DNA of 64,000 nucleotides from Candidatus Gastranaerophilales bacterium HUM_9 (lineage in GTDB: Bacteria; Cyanobacteriota; Vampirovibrionia; Gastranaerophilales; Gastranaerophilaceae), in contig DABG01000009.1 of NCBI GenBank assembly GCA_002103075.1, positions 186,001-250,000 of the forward strand, read 5' to 3'. Position numbers and translations under genes: made by a program. Shown here in pieces: positions 7,774 through 16,401 of the stretch. The notes beneath the pieces were generated by a model. It was given only the letters and a program-made list of their open reading frames with translations, had not been told where the DNA came from and did not search any database. Numbering within the stretch: the first letter of the stretch is position 1; each line of letters opens with the position of its first letter.

Positions 7774-9933
7774 TTAGTGACAAGCACAGCAAGAACCACA
7801 TTCACAACCTAATGATTCTTTTGCTTCTTCTAATCTTACTTTAATACGTCCATCAACTGCGATACCTTCACCAGTTTTTTCTGAAATCAACAATGGGTTG
7901 ATATCTAATTCGTCGATGAATTTGAAGTCATTTACTAATTGAGATAATCTCAACAATGTTTCTTCGATTTGTTCCATTTGTGCAGGAGTTGTTCCTCTAG
8001 CACCTTCTAACAATTTGTAAGCCTTAACTGACTTAATCATTTCTTTAGCGTCAACGTCAGTCAATGGAGCAATTCTGAATGTTACGTCTTTCATAACTTC
8101 AATAAATACACCACCAAGACCGAACATCATCATTGGTCCATATTGAGGGTCTGTTGCGATACCACAAACCATTTCTCTGTTACCCTTAACCATTTCTTGA
8201 ATGATTACGCCTTCAAGACCTTCTAACAATCCTCTTTCTTCTAATTTAGCAATTAAGTCTTGATATTCAGCTCTTAATTGTTCTTCAGATTGAATGTTTA
8301 CTCTTACGCCACCAACATCAGTTTTGTGAGAAGTTGTCTTAGAAGTCATCTTCATAACTACTGGGTAACCAATAGAATTACCGATTGTAACTGCTTCTTC
8401 TTCAGTTGTTGCAAAACCTGATTTACAAACTCTGATTCCATAAGCATCTAAAACATCAATAGATTCTCTTGTAGTAAGTTGAGCTCTACCTTCTTCTAAT
8501 GAACCTTTGATAATTTGTTTAGCTCTTTCTCTATCAACATCGAATGATTTAACTTCGCCAACTGGTCTTTCCATCCATAATCTTTGTTGGTTAAGTCTGT
8601 TCAAACCGTCAGCAGCTTCTTCTGCATACATGAAGAATGGCATATTAACTTTCATATCTGACAATTTAGTGAAGAAATCATTCTTAGTCATGAATACACC
8701 AATGATTGGTTTTTCTGGGTGTTCAGCTTTGATTTCCATCAATGCTTTTGCAACATCAATGTCTTTCAATCCCAAGAATGGAAGATAGATTGTAATAATC
8801 ATATCTACGTTTTCATCAGCGATAACTGTTTTTAAAGTTTCTTTGTAGTGTTCGATAGGAGCTGATGCAATCATATCGATAGGGTTTTTAACTGATGCAG
8901 CTGAAGGTAAGAAACTTCTCAATTTAGCCTTAGTTTCATCAGTAATTTTAGCCATTTGCATACCGTGTTCACAGATAGCATCTGTTGCCATAATACCAGG
9001 ACCACCTGAGTTTGTAATAATAGCAACTCTGTCACCTTTTGGAATAGGACAGTTAGCAAATACTTTTGCTGTATCAAATAATTCTTTCAATGAATATTCT
9101 CTGATTACACCTGATTGGTTTAACAAAGCGTTAGCAGCTTTGTCAGCACCAGCTAATGAACCTGTGTGAGAAGATGCTGCAGAAGCCCCTGCTGCTGAAC
9201 GACCAGCTTTTAAAGCCAAGATAGGTTTTTTCTTTGAAATTCTTGAAGCAAGTTTTCTAAAGTTTGCTGGGTTTTGGATTGATTCCATATAAAGAAGAAT
9301 TTGTTCAACGTCTTCTTCATTTTCCCAATATTCTAAAGCTGTTTCAGCGTTTACGTCAGCTTGGTTACCGATTGAAATGAATTGTGCAAAACCAAGATTC
9401 AAGTCTTTTAAGATGTTCAAAATACCGCCACCTAAAGCACCTGATTGTGATACGAAACCAATGTTACCACGTTCTGGTAATGATTCTGCAAAACAGCCGT
9501 CCATTTTGATTTCTGGGTGAGTGTTTACAACACCTAAGCAGTTAGGGCCAACACATCTCATACCATATTCTCTTACCTTAGCTAACAATTGTTTTTCAGC
9601 TTCAGCACCTTCAGCACCTGTTTCTTTGAAACCAGCTGTGATGATACATAAACCTTTGATGCCTTTTTCGTGACATTGGTCAATTGTTGATAATACAAAC
9701 TTAGCGTTTACAACGATGATTGCTAAATCAACTTCTTCAGGAATTTCCAAAACTGAAGTATATGCTTGTAAACCTTCAATGATACCACCTTTTGGGTTTA
9801 CTGGATAAATATTTCCATTGAATTTATATTCTTGTAATCTTTTCATAATATCAGAACCAATTGTATGTTCTTTGGTTGAAGCACCAACAACTGCAATTGA
9901 TTTTGGTTTCATAATTTTGTCTAAATTTTGCAT
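7774..9933 (-). CDS. ADP-forming acetate/acyl-CoA synthetase, fused alpha-beta type
   Basis: A 719-residue enzyme that converts acyl-CoA, ADP and Pi to acid, CoA and ATP, an energy-saving step of acetate fermentation. In order: CoA-binding Rossmann domain (about 1-130, KSIAVVGAST), succinyl-CoA-ligase-like domains with the phosphorylated His256 in SSHTGSLAG, and an ATP-grasp domain (about 480-700, VVMKMTSKTTSHKTDVGGV). All parts are present. The protein ends in an odd Cys cluster, CECGSCCACH, outside the family core, which might bind a metal. Its gene follows the radical SAM gene by 35 bp on the same strand. Protein acyltransferases share the domain layout but normally carry a GNAT domain, absent here. 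Confidence 0.93.
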   Translation of the reverse strand: MQNLDKIMKPKSIAVVGASTKEHTIGSDIMKRLQEYKFNGNIYPVNPKGGIIEGLQAYTSVLEIPEEVDLAIIVVNAKFVLSTIDQCHEKGIKGLCIITAGFKETGAEGAEAEKQLLAKVREYGMRCVGPNCLGVVNTHPEIKMDGCFAESLPERGNIGFVSQSGALGGGILNILKDLNLGFAQFISIGNQADVNAETALEYWENEEDVEQILLYMESIQNPANFRKLASRISKKKPILALKAGRSAAGASAASSHTGSLAGADKAANALLNQSGVIREYSLKELFDTAKVFANCPIPKGDRVAIITNSGGPGIMATDAICEHGMQMAKITDETKAKLRSFLPSAASVKNPIDMIASAPIEHYKETLKTVIADENVDMIITIYLPFLGLKDIDVAKALMEIKAEHPEKPIIGVFMTKNDFFTKLSDMKVNMPFFMYAEEAADGLNRLNQQRLWMERPVGEVKSFDVDRERAKQIIKGSLEEGRAQLTTRESIDVLDAYGIRVCKSGFATTEEEAVTIGNSIGYPVVMKMTSKTTSHKTDVGGVRVNIQSEEQLRAEYQDLIAKLEERGLLEGLEGVIIQEMVKGNREMVCGIATDPQYGPMMMFGLGGVFIEVMKDVTFRIAPLTDVDAKEMIKSVKAYKLLEGARGTTPAQMEQIEETLLRLSQLVNDFKFIDELDINPLLISEKTGEGIAVDGRIKVRLEEAKESLGCECGSCCACH

Positions 9934-9968
9934 GTCTAATCCTTTCTTTATATTTTATCTATCGAGTA

Positions 9969-10592
9969 TTAATATCCGTTTTCAAGCCATTCTCTGTTTC
10001 TAAAATCAGCACCGATTTCTTTTGTAATGGCTTCACATTTTTCTACGTCAACAGGATAATCTTTGTATCCGCTAACAATAGACATTGTTGTTTTAAATCC
10101 GTTTTGAACAGATTTTTTTGCAAATTCTAGCATTTCATTATACGCATTCTTTACTCTTGGTAAACAAAGTTCATCGTATAACTTGCTATCTTGTGCATTT
10201 AAACTTATTGATAACTCATCAACCAAACCTTTTAGTTCAGGTAAAATATCACGTTTATTTATAGCGTTTCCATGACCATTTGTATTGATTTTTATATGTG
10301 TGTTTGGATAATTTGTTTTAACGTATTTTGCAACTTCTTTTAAGATATCTAGTTTAATAGTTGGTTCACCATAACCGCAAAAAGTCAATCCATTAGGGAT
10401 TTTATCAGAATATTTTTCAAGTTGTTCTATAACATCTTTTGTTTCAAACTTTTCAGATTTAAGCCACATTTCTGCACCAACAACATCGTCTTTAAGTCTA
10501 CGGATACAAAAGATACAGTCATTAGTACAACTGTTTGTAAGGTTGATATAAACCTTGTTTTCAAGTATATAAACTAGATTATCATCAGACAT
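9969..10592 (-). CDS. Radical SAM protein, TatD-associated type
   Basis: A 207-residue small radical SAM enzyme. The cluster motif is C22-TND-C26-IF-C29, followed by the SAM-binding TFCGYGEPTI at about residues 70-79. Size and the CTNDCIFCIR sequence match the family often found beside TatD nucleases. No tatD gene is in this window and the substrate of the family is unknown to me. AGAGAGGTAATT precedes the ATG. It may be co-transcribed with the downstream acyl-CoA synthetase. Confidence 0.85.
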   Translation of the reverse strand: MSDDNLVYILENKVYINLTNSCTNDCIFCIRRLKDDVVGAEMWLKSEKFETKDVIEQLEKYSDKIPNGLTFCGYGEPTIKLDILKEVAKYVKTNYPNTHIKINTNGHGNAINKRDILPELKGLVDELSISLNAQDSKLYDELCLPRVKNAYNEMLEFAKKSVQNGFKTTMSIVSGYKDYPVDVEKCEAITKEIGADFRNREWLENGY

Positions 10593-10672
10593 AATTACCT
10601 CTCTATTAATTGTGCCACGTAAAAGTTGATAATCAAGTGTTAATCTTAATTTGTAATAGATTATTAAGCATA

Positions 10673-10700
10673 AAAAAGGACTCTATTTTGAGTCCTTTTT
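10673..10700 (-). terminator. Terminator of the ADP-ribosyltransferase-like gene
   Basis: An 11-bp stem AAAAAGGACTC / GAGTCCTTTTT with a 6-nt loop, 21 bp after the stop. Confidence 0.85.
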
Positions 10701-10721
10701 ATGAATTCTGTTAAAAATAGC

Positions 10722-12419
10722 TTATGATTTTGGAAGAATATATTCACAGTCAACAATACCTAATTTTCTATCAATCGATACAACTTTTAATTGTGTATTT
10801 CTTGGTAAAATAACTTCTGAGAAATTTGGAGAAAAACATTTTGTTCCTTTAGGTAATTTTATCCTTAATGCCAATCCACCTGAATAAGATGCATAATTAG
10901 CAAATTGTGCATCTGGTGCTTTTGCAGTTGCTACAAAAGACTTATCTGAAATAACTGTATTTTCTTTTATTGAACGAATGAACGCATTATTAGCCTTACT
11001 ACCTCCACTTATTCCACGATAAACAACTGCATCTTCTTTTAATGGTGGACAACGGTCAATAATACCATCCAAAGTAATTGCTGACTTAGGAACTTTTCCA
11101 CCTTCTCGTAATCCATCAATTTGGTAATCAACCCAATGAGCAACACAATTTTCTTCTTTTTTAGTCAAATTAATACGAGTTATTGATACTTCATTTTCAG
11201 GAATATGATTTGATCTTAATTTATCTAATCTTATTTCATATAAATCTTTTGCTTTTTTTGTATATTCATTAGCAGTCACTATGTCACCATTATCAAGAGC
11301 ATCTAAACATTTTTCGTTCAGATCCATAACATTATTTTCTTCAATTGCATTTCCAACTTTGGTATCTGCTATAGTTTCAGATTCTATATTAGCTTCTGCC
11401 TTAGCCTTTGCTTCTGCCTCTGCCTTAGCTTTTGCTTCAGCCTCTGCCTTAGCTTTTGCTTCAGCTTCTGCTTTAGCCTTTGCTTCTGCCTCTGCCTTAG
11501 CCTTTGCTTCAGCCTCTGCCTTAGCCTTTGCTTCAGCCTCTGCTTTAGCTTTTGCTTCTGCCTCTGCCTTAGCCTTTGCTTCTGCCTCTGCCTTAGCCTT
11601 TGCTTCAGCCTCTGTCTTAGCTTTTGCTTCAGCTTCTGCTTTAGCCTTTGCTTCTGCCTCTGTCTTAGCCTTTGCTTCAGCTTCTGCTTTTGCTTCAGCC
11701 TCTGCTTTAGCCTTTGCTTCAGCTTCTGCATTTATATTTGCTTCTTGTTTTATTTCAGGTTCTGTAGTCGAATTTTGCTCAGCATCTGTTTTAATTTCAG
11801 CGCTATTTCCCTTAACAGAATTATTTGAAAATTTAGTCTTTAACGCTATATAATCAGCTTTTGATTTAGCCCAAGATTTTTTAAAACCACCTGAGGCTTT
11901 ATAACCTGTGTAAGACGCAATTCCTTCTGTAGTACCAGAACCAACTTGTTGCCAAGCCTTTTGTGCTTCTTCATCAGTTTTTGCATCCATTGCATTTGAA
12001 ATACCAGAAATTACTTCTGCTCCACCATGACACAATCCAAAAGCGCATAATGAAGGCAACACCAAAGGTCCTATTATAGGTATTGTTGTAGCAAGACCAA
12101 TCGCAACACCTATTGCTAGTGTTTTTAAGGTTTGTTTAGTGCTAAAATTTCCATTTTCATCAGTAAACATTCCTGTAAAGAATTTAATTCCACCTTTTAA
12201 AACATTTTTTGATGCTTCAATAAAACCAATTGAACCGTCATCAACTCCATCTTTACAACCAAAATCATATAAACCTAAAAAACTAGAATCTTCTTCCAAG
12301 TTTTTATTTTTTATTACAGTATTAGTATATGGTTGATTATCTATTTTTTGTTTTTTTAAGGATTTTAAATTTGAATAATTATTCTGATAAATGTTCTGAT
12401 TAATCGCATTAATTCCCAT
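10722..12419 (-). CDS. Repeat-rich protein with a C-terminal ADP-ribosyltransferase-like domain
   Basis: 565 residues. An Asn/Gln-rich N-terminus (NQNIYQNNYSN) without signal peptide is followed by a Gly/Ile-rich hydrophobic stretch (about 100-132), an acidic/basic linker, about 14 copies of an 8-residue A/E/K unit (about 230-343), and a C-terminal domain (about 405-565). That domain reads like the exoenzyme ADP-ribosyltransferase fold: VVYRG with the NAD-binding Arg near 467, SFVATA where toxins have FxSTS, and SEVILPRNTQLKVV near 534 where toxins have ExEVLLP. Two key positions are altered: Ser to Ala in STS, and the first Glu of ExE is Phe. It may have changed specificity or be inactive. 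AGGAG precedes the ATG. Monocistronic. Confidence 0.75.
   Translation of the reverse strand: MGINAINQNIYQNNYSNLKSLKKQKIDNQPYTNTVIKNKNLEEDSSFLGLYDFGCKDGVDDGSIGFIEASKNVLKGGIKFFTGMFTDENGNFSTKQTLKTLAIGVAIGLATTIPIIGPLVLPSLCAFGLCHGGAEVISGISNAMDAKTDEEAQKAWQQVGSGTTEGIASYTGYKASGGFKKSWAKSKADYIALKTKFSNNSVKGNSAEIKTDAEQNSTTEPEIKQEANINAEAEAKAKAEAEAKAEAEAKAKTEAEAKAKAEAEAKAKTEAEAKAKAEAEAKAKAEAEAKAKAEAEAKAKAEAEAKAKAEAEAKAKAEAEAKAKAEAEAKAKAEAEAKAKAEANIESETIADTKVGNAIEENNVMDLNEKCLDALDNGDIVTANEYTKKAKDLYEIRLDKLRSNHIPENEVSITRINLTKKEENCVAHWVDYQIDGLREGGKVPKSAITLDGIIDRCPPLKEDAVVYRGISGGSKANNAFIRSIKENTVISDKSFVATAKAPDAQFANYASYSGGLALRIKLPKGTKCFSPNFSEVILPRNTQLKVVSIDRKLGIVDCEYILPKS
11392..11730. repeat. In-frame 24-bp minisatellite coding for A/E/K repeats
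   Basis: About fourteen near-identical 24-bp units encode AEAEAKAK-type octapeptides, with a few Ala-to-Thr changes and one shortened unit. High unit identity makes slippage and copy-number change likely. The repeat would give a long straight charged helix between the N-terminal part and the catalytic-like domain. Confidence 0.9.
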
Positions 12420-12631
12420 TTATTCTACTCCTATAATTCCCATATATTTAATAAGAATTTATAAAAAGTAGAATTTACTTATTATATCATATTATATTAT
12501 GCCAGATAACCTATTATAACAGTGTTTCAGAGAATTAAAATTTGTTTTAATATTTGTTTACAAAAGAAGTTAATTATAGGTTTAGAAGTTATTGTGAACG
12601 ATTGAACGGTTTGTAATGTATTAAATGTGGT

Positions 12632-12660
12632 AATCCATAAACCAACAGTTCTGTGTACAT
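12632..12660. repeat. Solo end fragment of the dispersed intergenic repeat
   Basis: AATCCATAAACCAACAGTTC plus TGTGTAC is the outer end seen in the longer copies at 3675, 44321 and (inverted) 45480 and 28490. Only the end is present here, just after the stop of the phosphodiester glycosidase gene. Confidence 0.6.
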
Positions 12661-12670
12661 AAGTATAATT

Positions 12671-13471
12671 TTATTTCACAACAAGGAATGATTTTAATCT
12701 TCTTCCTGTGTTATCACTTGGGATACCAATCGATGTTACGTGGTATTCTACATCACCATTTTTGTAGTCAAAAGAAGTTGAGCTACCACCATCAAATGCC
12801 ATAGCTTTTTCCATTCCGTGTTTCAAACACAAATCTCGTGCTTCATAAATATTCATTGGGTGCTGGTTTGTAACTATGAAGATGTGAACTTCACCATTTT
12901 TTATACCAATCAAAGTCCTTGCAGTCTTTGACAAAACAGACGCTGACTCTCTTTTTACGTTTCCGTTTGTATCTCTAACTACAAAAAATTCTTCTTCTAA
13001 TTGTAATTTTGGTAGTAACATAGGTCCAGCTTGAGCAGATGCAATCAATCTACCTGCATAAACAGTATTATGTGGTGTTATATCATAAACTAACAAACCA
13101 CCTTTTGATGTAACCCTAAACTCTGTTCTATTAGAAACTTTTAACCAGTTCTCCATAATAGTTTCATTGAAAACCAAGTTTTCATTATCAATAGGGCTTT
13201 CTAATAGCATTCCGTTATTGTAAACAAATGAAATGGTTTTTTCGTTTTTAGGATCGAAAAAACCTGCATTTACTACAAGTTTTGGATTTAGTTCATTGAA
13301 AACTTGTCTATTTGTTTTTAATTTTTCACAAGAAACAAACTCAATATTTGTATCCTCAGGGATTACTATATGATATATCCCGTCTTTAAATTCACATTTA
13401 ATATCGTTTGCAAAAGCTGGTACAAATCCAATCAAAAACAAAGCACATGCCACTAAAAATTTTTTTATCAT
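12671..13471 (-). CDS. Secreted phosphodiester glycosidase (NAGPA-domain) protein
   Basis: 266 residues with a clear signal peptide (1-21, cleavage after AFA). The body matches the NAGPA/exopolysaccharide phosphodiester glycosidase family: NAGFFDP (68-74), TRTLIGI (about 183-190) and the hallmark FDGGSSTS (226-233). Family members remove sugar from phosphodiester-linked glycans. Its ATG overlaps the TAA of the upstream LptF/G-type permease by one base (TAATG), so it is the last gene of an lptB-lptF/G-NAGPA operon and might act on cell-envelope glycans in the periplasm. The substrate is inferred only. Confidence 0.88.
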   Translation of the reverse strand: MIKKFLVACALFLIGFVPAFANDIKCEFKDGIYHIVIPEDTNIEFVSCEKLKTNRQVFNELNPKLVVNAGFFDPKNEKTISFVYNNGMLLESPIDNENLVFNETIMENWLKVSNRTEFRVTSKGGLLVYDITPHNTVYAGRLIASAQAGPMLLPKLQLEEEFFVVRDTNGNVKRESASVLSKTARTLIGIKNGEVHIFIVTNQHPMNIYEARDLCLKHGMEKAMAFDGGSSTSFDYKNGDVEYHVTSIGIPSDNTGRRLKSFLVVK

Positions 13472-14574
13472 TATAATTCCTTTGATTTATAAAACGCTAT
13501 AATACATAACAAGAACGTAAACGGTGGAAATATAGCCGTTACAAATGGATTCAATATAGATTTTTCTGCTAACAAATCAAAAAACGGTAATGTAATATAA
13601 TAAACAAATATTGCACCGATTGCGATAGCAAACCCTACCATCCTTTGTTCTCTAGGTTTGCTAAACCCAAGTAAACAACCCAAAACAGCTAATAATACGC
13701 AAATGAATGGGTGGAAAAATCTTTGGAAATACTTATTTAACATAAGATTATAAGTTTCATCACTCTTAATCATTTTTAAAAGTTTTATATAAGTATGTAA
13801 ATTTTTGTTGGAAATTTCACGTTCTTTCTTTGTCGAATAGTTCATTATAAACTGAATATCACCAGCCCAGTGTCCATTTAAGATACTCATTTCATTAAGT
13901 TCATCAATATCATCAAAAATTCCGTCTTGAGAAATTGTATATCTTGTGATATCAGTTAACTTCCAACAGTTAGGCATGAATTTACCATGTTTTGCAACGT
14001 AAATTGTTGATATTCCGTGTAAATCAGTATATTTTGAATCAGCAAAATCTAAAACGATAACATTAGTCATATCTGTTCGATTGAATTTTGATACAACAAC
14101 GCTCAAAGTAGGCTTTCCTTTTTCATCTTTTTGAGTATAAATATATTGTGACTCAGGGTTTCTATCCTTAATTTTTGACAAAACAGCTGATGAATAAGGC
14201 ACTAATTTATCAATTGTTACAAAACATAAACAAGAAATAATAACACTCAACACAACAACAGGTGCAACAATTCTTCTGAATGGTAAGCCAACTGCTCTAA
14301 AAATTGTCAACTCTGAATCCTTACTAAGCTTGTCAAAAGTAAACAAAGAACCTAACAACAAACCTACAGGAAATGCCTTACTCAAAATCAATGGTAATTG
14401 ACAAGTCAAAAATACCAACCCCATTTGAGGAGTCATTTCACCAGACAATACTTTCTTAATAGTGTTCAAAAGCATTTCAGGAGCAATCCATACAATCGTG
14501 AACAATAAAATTGCTACAATTGTAGTTATACAAACTTGTTTGAATATGTACTTGTCGTAAACAGTGAGTTTCAT
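13471..14574 (-). CDS. LPS export permease, LptF/LptG family
   Basis: A 367-residue inner-membrane protein with the YjgP/YjgQ layout: two helices at the N-terminus (about 10-35 and 50-80), a third near 100-120, a long periplasmic beta-jellyroll domain (about 125-270), and three helices at the C-terminus (about 285-365). It works with LptB to extract lipopolysaccharide from the inner membrane. Only one permease gene is here, so the partner is elsewhere or this one forms a homodimer. TAATG overlaps link it to lptB upstream and the glycosidase downstream. Confidence 0.9.
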   Translation of the reverse strand: MKLTVYDKYIFKQVCITTIVAILLFTIVWIAPEMLLNTIKKVLSGEMTPQMGLVFLTCQLPLILSKAFPVGLLLGSLFTFDKLSKDSELTIFRAVGLPFRRIVAPVVVLSVIISCLCFVTIDKLVPYSSAVLSKIKDRNPESQYIYTQKDEKGKPTLSVVVSKFNRTDMTNVIVLDFADSKYTDLHGISTIYVAKHGKFMPNCWKLTDITRYTISQDGIFDDIDELNEMSILNGHWAGDIQFIMNYSTKKEREISNKNLHTYIKLLKMIKSDETYNLMLNKYFQRFFHPFICVLLAVLGCLLGFSKPREQRMVGFAIAIGAIFVYYITLPFFDLLAEKSILNPFVTAIFPPFTFLLCIIAFYKSKEL

Positions 14575-15299
14575 TATAATTGGAAATCCTTTCCTAAATA
14601 GAACTCTCTTGCAGTAGGGTCGTTTGCAACGTCCTTACTTTTACCTTGAATTTTGATTTGACCATCAAAAATTACATAAGCTCTATCTGTAATAGAAAGT
14701 GTAGCCTTAGGGTTGTGGTCTGTAATCAAAACCCCTAAACCTTTTTCTTCTGAAATCTTTCTAATGTTATCTTTAATTTCACCAATCGCAATAGGGTCAA
14801 TACCAGCAAATGGTTCATCTAGCAACATAAAATCAGGACTAGCTGCAAGCGCTCTTGCAATTTCTACCCTACGGCGTTCACCTCCAGATAGTGCAACAGA
14901 TGGTGATTTTCTAAGTTTCAATACCCCAAACTCTGTTAACAATTCTTCTAACATTCTTGTTTTTTCGCACTCTGTTAGTTTGTCGTTCATCTCAAGAACG
15001 AGTTTGATATTGTCTTCAACATTCAATCCTCTAAAGATAGAGTTTTCTTGTGGCAGATAACCAATACCAGATTTTGCTCTTTCGTTCATTGGCCATGCTG
15101 TAACATCTTGGTCATCAAGGAATATTTGACCACTGTTTGGTCTAACTAAGCCGACAACCATATAGAAAGTTGTTGTTTTACCTGCACCATTTGGACCTAG
15201 CAAACATACAACTTCTCCTTTATCCATGTAAAAAGAGATATCGTTTACAACACTTCTATCTCCATATATTTTAACTAAATTCTTTGTAGTAATACGCAT
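14574..15299 (-). CDS. lptB: LPS export ABC transporter ATP-binding protein
   Basis: 241-residue ATPase with Walker A GPNGAGKT (35-42), Q-loop YLPQ (81-84), signature LSGGERRR (137-144), Walker B FMLLDEP (157-163) and switch His in ITDHN. The segments ERAKSGIGYLPQENSIFRGLNV and EPFAGIDPIAI are typical of LptB rather than other ABC ATPases. It heads the operon and is coupled to the permease by TAATG. AGAGGT precedes the ATG. Confidence 0.96.
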   Translation of the reverse strand: MRITTKNLVKIYGDRSVVNDISFYMDKGEVVCLLGPNGAGKTTTFYMVVGLVRPNSGQIFLDDQDVTAWPMNERAKSGIGYLPQENSIFRGLNVEDNIKLVLEMNDKLTECEKTRMLEELLTEFGVLKLRKSPSVALSGGERRRVEIARALAASPDFMLLDEPFAGIDPIAIGEIKDNIRKISEEKGLGVLITDHNPKATLSITDRAYVIFDGQIKIQGKSKDVANDPTAREFYLGKDFQL

Positions 15300-15350
15300 A
15301 TACTTACCTCTTTATTAGCATTATTATACCTCAAAAATTATATAAAATAA

Positions 15351-15378
15351 AAAAAACTTCTCATTAGAGAAGTTTTTT
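15351..15378 (-). terminator. Terminator after tRNA-Leu
   Basis: AAAAAACTTCTC / GAGAAGTTTTTT 12-bp stem with ATTA loop, just past the tRNA 3' end on the minus strand. Confidence 0.85.
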
Positions 15379-15383
15379 AAAAT

Positions 15384-15467
15384 TGCCGATGGTCGGGGTC
15401 GAACCGACACGTAGTTGCCTACACCAGATTTTGAGTCTAGCACGTCTACCAATTCCATCACATCGGC
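15384..15467 (-). tRNA. tRNA-Leu (anticodon CAA)
   Basis: The acceptor stem GCCGATG/CATCGGC closes perfectly. The anticodon loop CTCAAAA gives CAA. A long variable arm (TGTAGGCAACTACGTG) marks class II, and the T-arm reads TCGGTTCGACCCCGA. The discriminator is A; CCA is not encoded. Confidence 0.96.
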
Positions 15468-15602
15468 TTATTAAATTTTCAACAAAAATATCATAGCAAA
15501 AAAAAATTAAAATTACAAATATTATTTTACTTTTAAAAAATTATCATTAAAAAACAATTATAAGGTGTATTAAATTTTCTCAGGCAAGGTAAAAATATCT
15601 AT

Positions 15603-16388
15603 ATGAAAAAAGTGTTTTTAAGTATTGTAATATGTTTATTTGTAACTATTCCTGCTAATGCTACTGTTATGCAAGGTGGAGTTTCTCAATCTCAAACCTA
15701 TACTCGTTATAACAAAGTAATTGATAAAACAACAAAAATACCTATAGCGAACGCTAAAATAACAGTTCCCTCTCAAAACTACACAACATATTCAAACAAA
15801 AACGGTGAATTTCAACTAAACACGTCTATTTATAAACCAACATTTTTATCTGTTGAAAAACAAAACTATAAACCATTTTCTGTCACAATCTCTAGACACT
15901 CAACTACTCAGCCATTTACACTTAGCATAGAAAAATCAAATACGTTCGATATTAAAATAGATTCAGACTTATGTCATCTTGGGGATAATAATTATTCAGG
16001 ATATTCTGCAAACGCAGGTGAATTCAAAAGCCGTGCAGTTGGACCAGTTTATAAAAAGAATTTTTATATAAGCAGAAATAATTTTACAAAACAAAACTAC
16101 TTAGTAATAGGTTCAATTATCGGTATTGATACAGCAATAGCAAGAGGCATGGGACAAAATAAAATAACAAACTCTTTTGCAAGCCCACCATCAGTGTATC
16201 TAAACGGAGTTAAAATTGCAGAAATAAAAGTAAATGGTGATAATCAAAGAATAAAACTTCCAACGAGCCTTATTAAATGGAATCAAAACAATACAATTTC
16301 TATTAAAGCAGGTATAAATCTTATGCAAACAGCTTATATTGATTATGATGATTTTGAATTTATGAACGTAAGTGTTCAAGTATTCTAA
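15603..16388 (+). CDS. Secreted protein with a carboxypeptidase-regulatory-like domain
   Basis: 261 residues with a signal peptide (1-20, IPANA cleavage). Residues about 36-100 (YNKVIDKTTKIPIANAKITV...NKNGEFQL...VEKQNYKPFSVTI) have the beta-sandwich pattern of CarboxypepD_reg/CNA-B-like domains. The rest is beta-rich with no motif I recognise. Likely periplasmic or surface exposed. It is a lone gene; the start has a weak AAGGT 13 nt upstream. Confidence 0.75.
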   Translation: MKKVFLSIVICLFVTIPANATVMQGGVSQSQTYTRYNKVIDKTTKIPIANAKITVPSQNYTTYSNKNGEFQLNTSIYKPTFLSVEKQNYKPFSVTISRHSTTQPFTLSIEKSNTFDIKIDSDLCHLGDNNYSGYSANAGEFKSRAVGPVYKKNFYISRNNFTKQNYLVIGSIIGIDTAIARGMGQNKITNSFASPPSVYLNGVKIAEIKVNGDNQRIKLPTSLIKWNQNNTISIKAGINLMQTAYIDYDDFEFMNVSVQVF

Positions 16389-16401
16389 ACCACGAAAATT
16401 T

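Noticed and set aside
11281..11853. A 190-codon plus-strand ORF opposite the ADP-ribosyltransferase-like gene
   Set aside because: It consists of ALAFASAS repeats made by reading the 24-bp minisatellite on the wrong strand; no ribosome site, and the minus-strand gene explains the DNA.
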